Origin: Silvimonas sp. JCM 19000
GTDB taxonomy: Bacteria; Pseudomonadota; Gammaproteobacteria; Burkholderiales; Chitinibacteraceae
Length of the DNA stretch: 9,854 nucleotides
Assembly: GCA_001313065.1 (NCBI GenBank)
Contig: BBFD01000150.1
Location: 1 to 9,854, forward strand
Direction of reading: 5' to 3'
A model generated the notes under the pieces. The model ran no database searches. It was not told the origin of the DNA and worked only from the letters and a program-made list of their open reading frames with translations. How positions within the stretch are numbered: the stretch's first letter is position 1; each line of letters opens with the position of its first letter. The position numbers and the translations under genes were made by a program. Shown piece by piece: positions 7,236-9,854 of this stretch.

Positions 7236-8770
7236 TTACATCAGGTTTTGTTCGGCCACACCAATATTCATATCCAGCAAACCCACGTCGGTGGTGCGGT
7301 TGGACAGCGGCGACAGGCGCTTGGCTTCCAGTTGGTCGAGGTACTCATCGGTGATATCGCCGGTGATGTACTTGCCGTCAAAACACGACGTCTCGAATTC
7401 GGAAATCTTGCCGCCGCTGGCTTCAGTACACGCCAGGATCAGATCATCCAGGTCTTGATAGATCACTGCATCGGCACCGATTTCATCGGCGATTTGCGCA
7501 GCGGTGCGGCCCGTGGCGATCAGCTCGGCACGCGTCGGCATATCAATGCCGTACACATGCGGGAACATCACCGGCGGCGCAGCCGAAGCCAGATACACCT
7601 TGCGGGCACCGGCTTCACGCGCCATCTGCACGATTTCTTTGGAGGTGGTGCCGCGCACGATGGAGTCATCCACCAGCAGCACGCTGCGGCCGGCAAACTC
7701 AACGCCGATCGGGTTCAGCTTCTGGCGCACCGATTTCTTGCGCGAGGCCTGGCCCGGCATGATGAAGGTACGGCCGATGTAGCGGTTTTTGATAAAGCCT
7801 TCGCGGTACGGCAGATCCAGCTTGATGGCCAGTTGCAGCGCCGAAGCACGGCTGGTATCCGGAATCGGGATAACCACATCGATATCCAGATCAGCCACTT
7901 CACGCGCCACCTTCTTTGCCAGGTACTCGCCCATTTTCAGGCGCGCTTCGTACACCGAGATGCCGTCGATCACGGTGTCCGGGCGGGCAAAGTAGACGTG
8001 CTCAAAAAAAATACACGGCACCAGCTGTGCGGCCGGATGGCATTGGCGGCTGTTGAATTCGCCACCAAACGAAATATAAACGCCCTCACCCGGCGCAATG
8101 TCGCGCAGACGCTTGAAGCCAGTGTATCCAGCGCCACCGATTCGCTGGCCACCAGATATTCCGGACCTTCCGGGGTGTCGTGCATGCCCAGCGTCAGCGG
8201 GCGGATGCCGTGCGGATCACGGAATGCCACCAGACCGTAGCCGGCAATGATCGCAACCACGGCGTAGGCGCCTTTGACGCGCTTGTGCACGGCGGCGATG
8301 GCTTCAAAAAAATGATGTCCTGATCCAGCTGGAAACCGTTGGCGCGCTTTTGCAGTTCGTGCGCAAACACGTTGAGCAAGGCTTCGGAATCCGAATTGGT
8401 GTTGATGTGCCGCAAATCAGTGCGGTACATCTCGTCCTTGAGCTGGCTGTCGTTGGTCAGGTTGCCGTTATGCGCCAGCACGATACCAAACGGGCTATTC
8501 ACATAGAACGGTTGCGCTTCGGCCAGGCTGGACGCCGAGCCTGCCGTGGGATAACGCACGTGGCCGATGCCCGTGTTGCCCCACAGCGAACGCATATTGC
8601 GGGTACGGAACACGTCGCGCACCAGGCCCTGGCCTTTGTGCATGTGCAACCGTTGTTCCTCGGCGGTGACGATGCCGGCCGCATCCTGCCCCGATGCTGT
8701 AGCACCAGCAGGCCGTCGTATAACAATTGGTTGACCGGAGATTTGGCGACTACGCCAGGATGCCACACAT
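7236..8770 (-). CDS. purF: Amidophosphoribosyltransferase (frame broken by indels)
   Basis: This enzyme makes 5-phosphoribosylamine from PRPP and glutamine, the first committed step of purine synthesis, in the cytosol. The N-terminal Ntn glutaminase domain starts MCGILGVVAKS, so Cys2 becomes the nucleophile after Met removal. HRGQDAAG (26-33), GHVRYPTAG (70-78), HNGNL (101-105) and NTNSDSE (124-130) follow. The phosphoribosyltransferase domain shows [17 protein letters not shown] and the PRPP loop [13 protein letters not shown] (about 364-376). No cysteine pattern for an Fe-S cluster is seen, so it is of the E. coli type. Frame changes: missing G at 8755-8756 and at 8689-8692, two extra bases in A7 8306-8312, a missing G at 8119-8120. 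Corrected length is 511 aa. A8 at 8004-8011 adds an apparent extra Phe in CIF-EHVYF. It lies 65 nt after cvpA, the classical cvpA-purF unit. Confidence 0.96.
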
Positions 8771-8835
8771 GCTGAATGCCTCTTGAATCTGCTAAAACCA
8801 GTTACCGGGAAAAAAACGATCAACGTTCCGCACCA

Positions 8836-9325
8836 TCAATCGTAATGGATGTGCGCCGCCACTTGCTGAGGCAGCAGGGCAGCGTCATGCGCGCCGCTTC
8901 TTCGAACATGGGCTGAACATGGCATTTCGCCAGAGCGGGCTTTGGGGAACCTGTGTCAGCCCGGCCAGCAATACCAACATCAACGTAAACAGAAAGCCGC
9001 GCGCCAGGCCAAACAGCGATCCGGCCAGCCGATCCAGTGGCTTGAGCCCGGTGGCGGTCAGAAACTGGCCCAGCGTAATGCGGATCAGCGAGCAAAACAG
9101 CCAGCTGGCAAAAAAAGATCAGGACCAAAGCGGCAGATAGCGCAATTCAGCGGTGGGCAAGGCTTGCGGCATAAACAGCGCCACCGCGCTGGCGTAATGG
9201 AAAGCCAGCCAGGCCGACGCCGCCCACCCCACCAGCGCCATGACTTCCTGCACCAGCCCCCGCATTACCGATAGCAGTATCGATAAACCGAGGATCGCCA
9301 GTACCAGGTAGTCGAACAGCGTCAT
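8836..9325 (-). CDS. cvpA: CvpA family inner-membrane protein (frame broken by indels)
   Basis: The corrected product is 163 aa, the usual size of CvpA, with four predicted TM segments (about residues 5-25, 28-50, 64-84 and 105-124). Family features are MTLFDYLVLAILGLS at the N-terminus, SVMRGLVQEVMALVGW (the conserved RG...E around 22-27) and TGLKPLDRLAGSLFGLARG after the third segment. CvpA is needed for colicin V production in E. coli; its molecular role is poorly known, with links to envelope integrity. Frame changes: a missing G at 9125-9126, one extra base in A7 9110-9116, a missing G near 8907 and a missing base at 8877-8879 (GGG on the plus strand). It starts 46 nt after dedD, with an AGGTG site upstream of ATG, and precedes purF, as in many Proteobacteria. 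Confidence 0.92.
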
Positions 9326-9371
9326 GCCGGCACCTGCTTGCACCGTTTAGGTCGCTTGGCCTGAATCATGG

Positions 9372-9854
9372 TTATTTGCTGACCACCTGGCCCTGGTAAC
9401 CCAGTGCGCCAAGCTTTTTTTTGTTGACTGCGTAGGCTTCGTTGGCCAGCAAAGGCCCCACGCGGACGCGCGTCAGGGTGCCATTGCTGGTGGTCACTTT
9501 CTCAGAATAGGCTGGCATGCCTGCCGCCTTGAGCTTGCTGACCGCCTGGCGCGCTTTTTTCGGCGTCACCAAACGCGCCCAGCTGCACAAAGTGGCGCGG
9601 CGAGTTGTCGTCTTTTTTTGGCGGAGGCGTCGTCCATGCCGTTCAGGATGCGCTCAGGATCATTGGCCGCGGCCTTGCTCTCTTTGGGCGTGTCCCGGGC
9701 GGTCTCTTTGACCGCTGGCTTGGGCGTCGGGGTCGGTTTCGGTTTTGCCGTCGCGACTTTCACCGGGGTAGGTTTAGGGCTGTGGGTCTCGTTATCGTCC
9801 GCGCCGGCCGCACCAGTTTGCCGGGCAGCAGCGCGGCCGCGATGCGTCGGCTCG
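9372..9854 (-). CDS. dedD: DedD-like SPOR-domain protein (3' part, cut by right edge)
   Basis: About 160 C-terminal codons are present. A Pro/Lys/Thr-rich linker (KPKPTPTPKPAVKET and similar) joins to a C-terminal SPOR domain: HFVQLGAFGDAEKARQAV, LKAAGMPAYSEKV, TRVRVGPL, then LGALGYQGQVV. SPOR domains bind denuded peptidoglycan at the division septum; DedD of E. coli is a bitopic septal protein. The N-terminal TM segment expected for DedD is outside the window. Frame changes: one extra base in T7 9613-9619 and one in T6 9555-9560. T8 at 9415-9422 stays in frame but gives three Lys in VNKKKL. The position before cvpA-purF supports dedD over other SPOR proteins. The first 25 or so codons at the right edge are Ala/Gly-rich and could be in a shifted frame. 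Confidence 0.85.

Noticed and set aside
7227..8240. Plus-strand open frame of about 337 codons
   Set aside because: It is entirely antisense to purF, whose motifs are unmistakable on the minus strand; it is His/Arg/Gln-rich as expected from a shadow frame.
7236..8770. Fe-S cluster type PurF
   Set aside because: The C-terminal cysteines do not form the spaced set known from the B. subtilis enzyme; only scattered Cys are seen near the C-terminus.
1272..9619. Programmed ribosomal frameshifting at A/T runs
   Set aside because: Unrelated genes would each need several events of mixed direction, and no stimulatory signals are seen. Run-length error explains all sites more simply.
114..9854. True pseudogenes or a decaying genome
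   Set aside because: All genes have intact motifs on both sides of each break, no in-frame nonsense codons in the corrected reading, and frame changes restricted to base runs. Essential-type genes such as purF are affected equally.

Overview
The window looks like a chromosomal segment of a betaproteobacterium, most likely of the Neisseriales type. The basis is moderate to high GC, the order dedD-cvpA-purF-metZ that is common in Betaproteobacteria, and the style of the proteins. The genus cannot be fixed from sequence reading alone. Every supported gene lies on the minus strand, so transcription runs from the right edge to the left edge.

In order of transcription: (1) the 3' part of a dedD-like SPOR-domain cell-division protein, cvpA (colicin V production family membrane protein) and purF (first enzyme of purine synthesis), closely packed; (2) metZ (O-succinylhomoserine sulfhydrylase), separated from purF by 135 bp that hold an inverted pair of short palindromic repeats; (3) a 402-bp gene-free leader, then cstA (pyruvate/peptide transporter family) overlapping a ybdD-like small gene, closed by a strong rho-independent terminator; (4) a tripartite efflux cluster: emrA-like membrane fusion protein, emrB-like DHA2 transporter, and the first 41 codons of a NodT/OprM-type outer-membrane lipoprotein cut by the left edge.

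The most striking property is not a new gene system. All eight genes with substantial coverage are interrupted by small indels. I place 28 frame changes in about 9.7 kb. They fall into two classes: A/T runs that are one to three bases too long, and G/C runs (often GGC) that are one base too short. After these corrections all seven complete genes become exact multiples of three and have normal family lengths (EmrB about 515 aa, EmrA 399, CstA 690, YbdD-like 111, MetZ 392, PurF 511, CvpA 163). This is best read as homopolymer error in the source sequence, not as pseudogenes, so the genes are annotated as full CDS spans.

Real biology worth a second look: the YbdD-like protein has an N-terminal extension that resembles a degenerate copy of its own conserved domain, and REP-like palindromes occur between purF and metZ and again upstream of cstA. 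I found no CRISPR array, tRNA, rRNA, IS element or phage gene, and no convincing undescribed multi-gene system.
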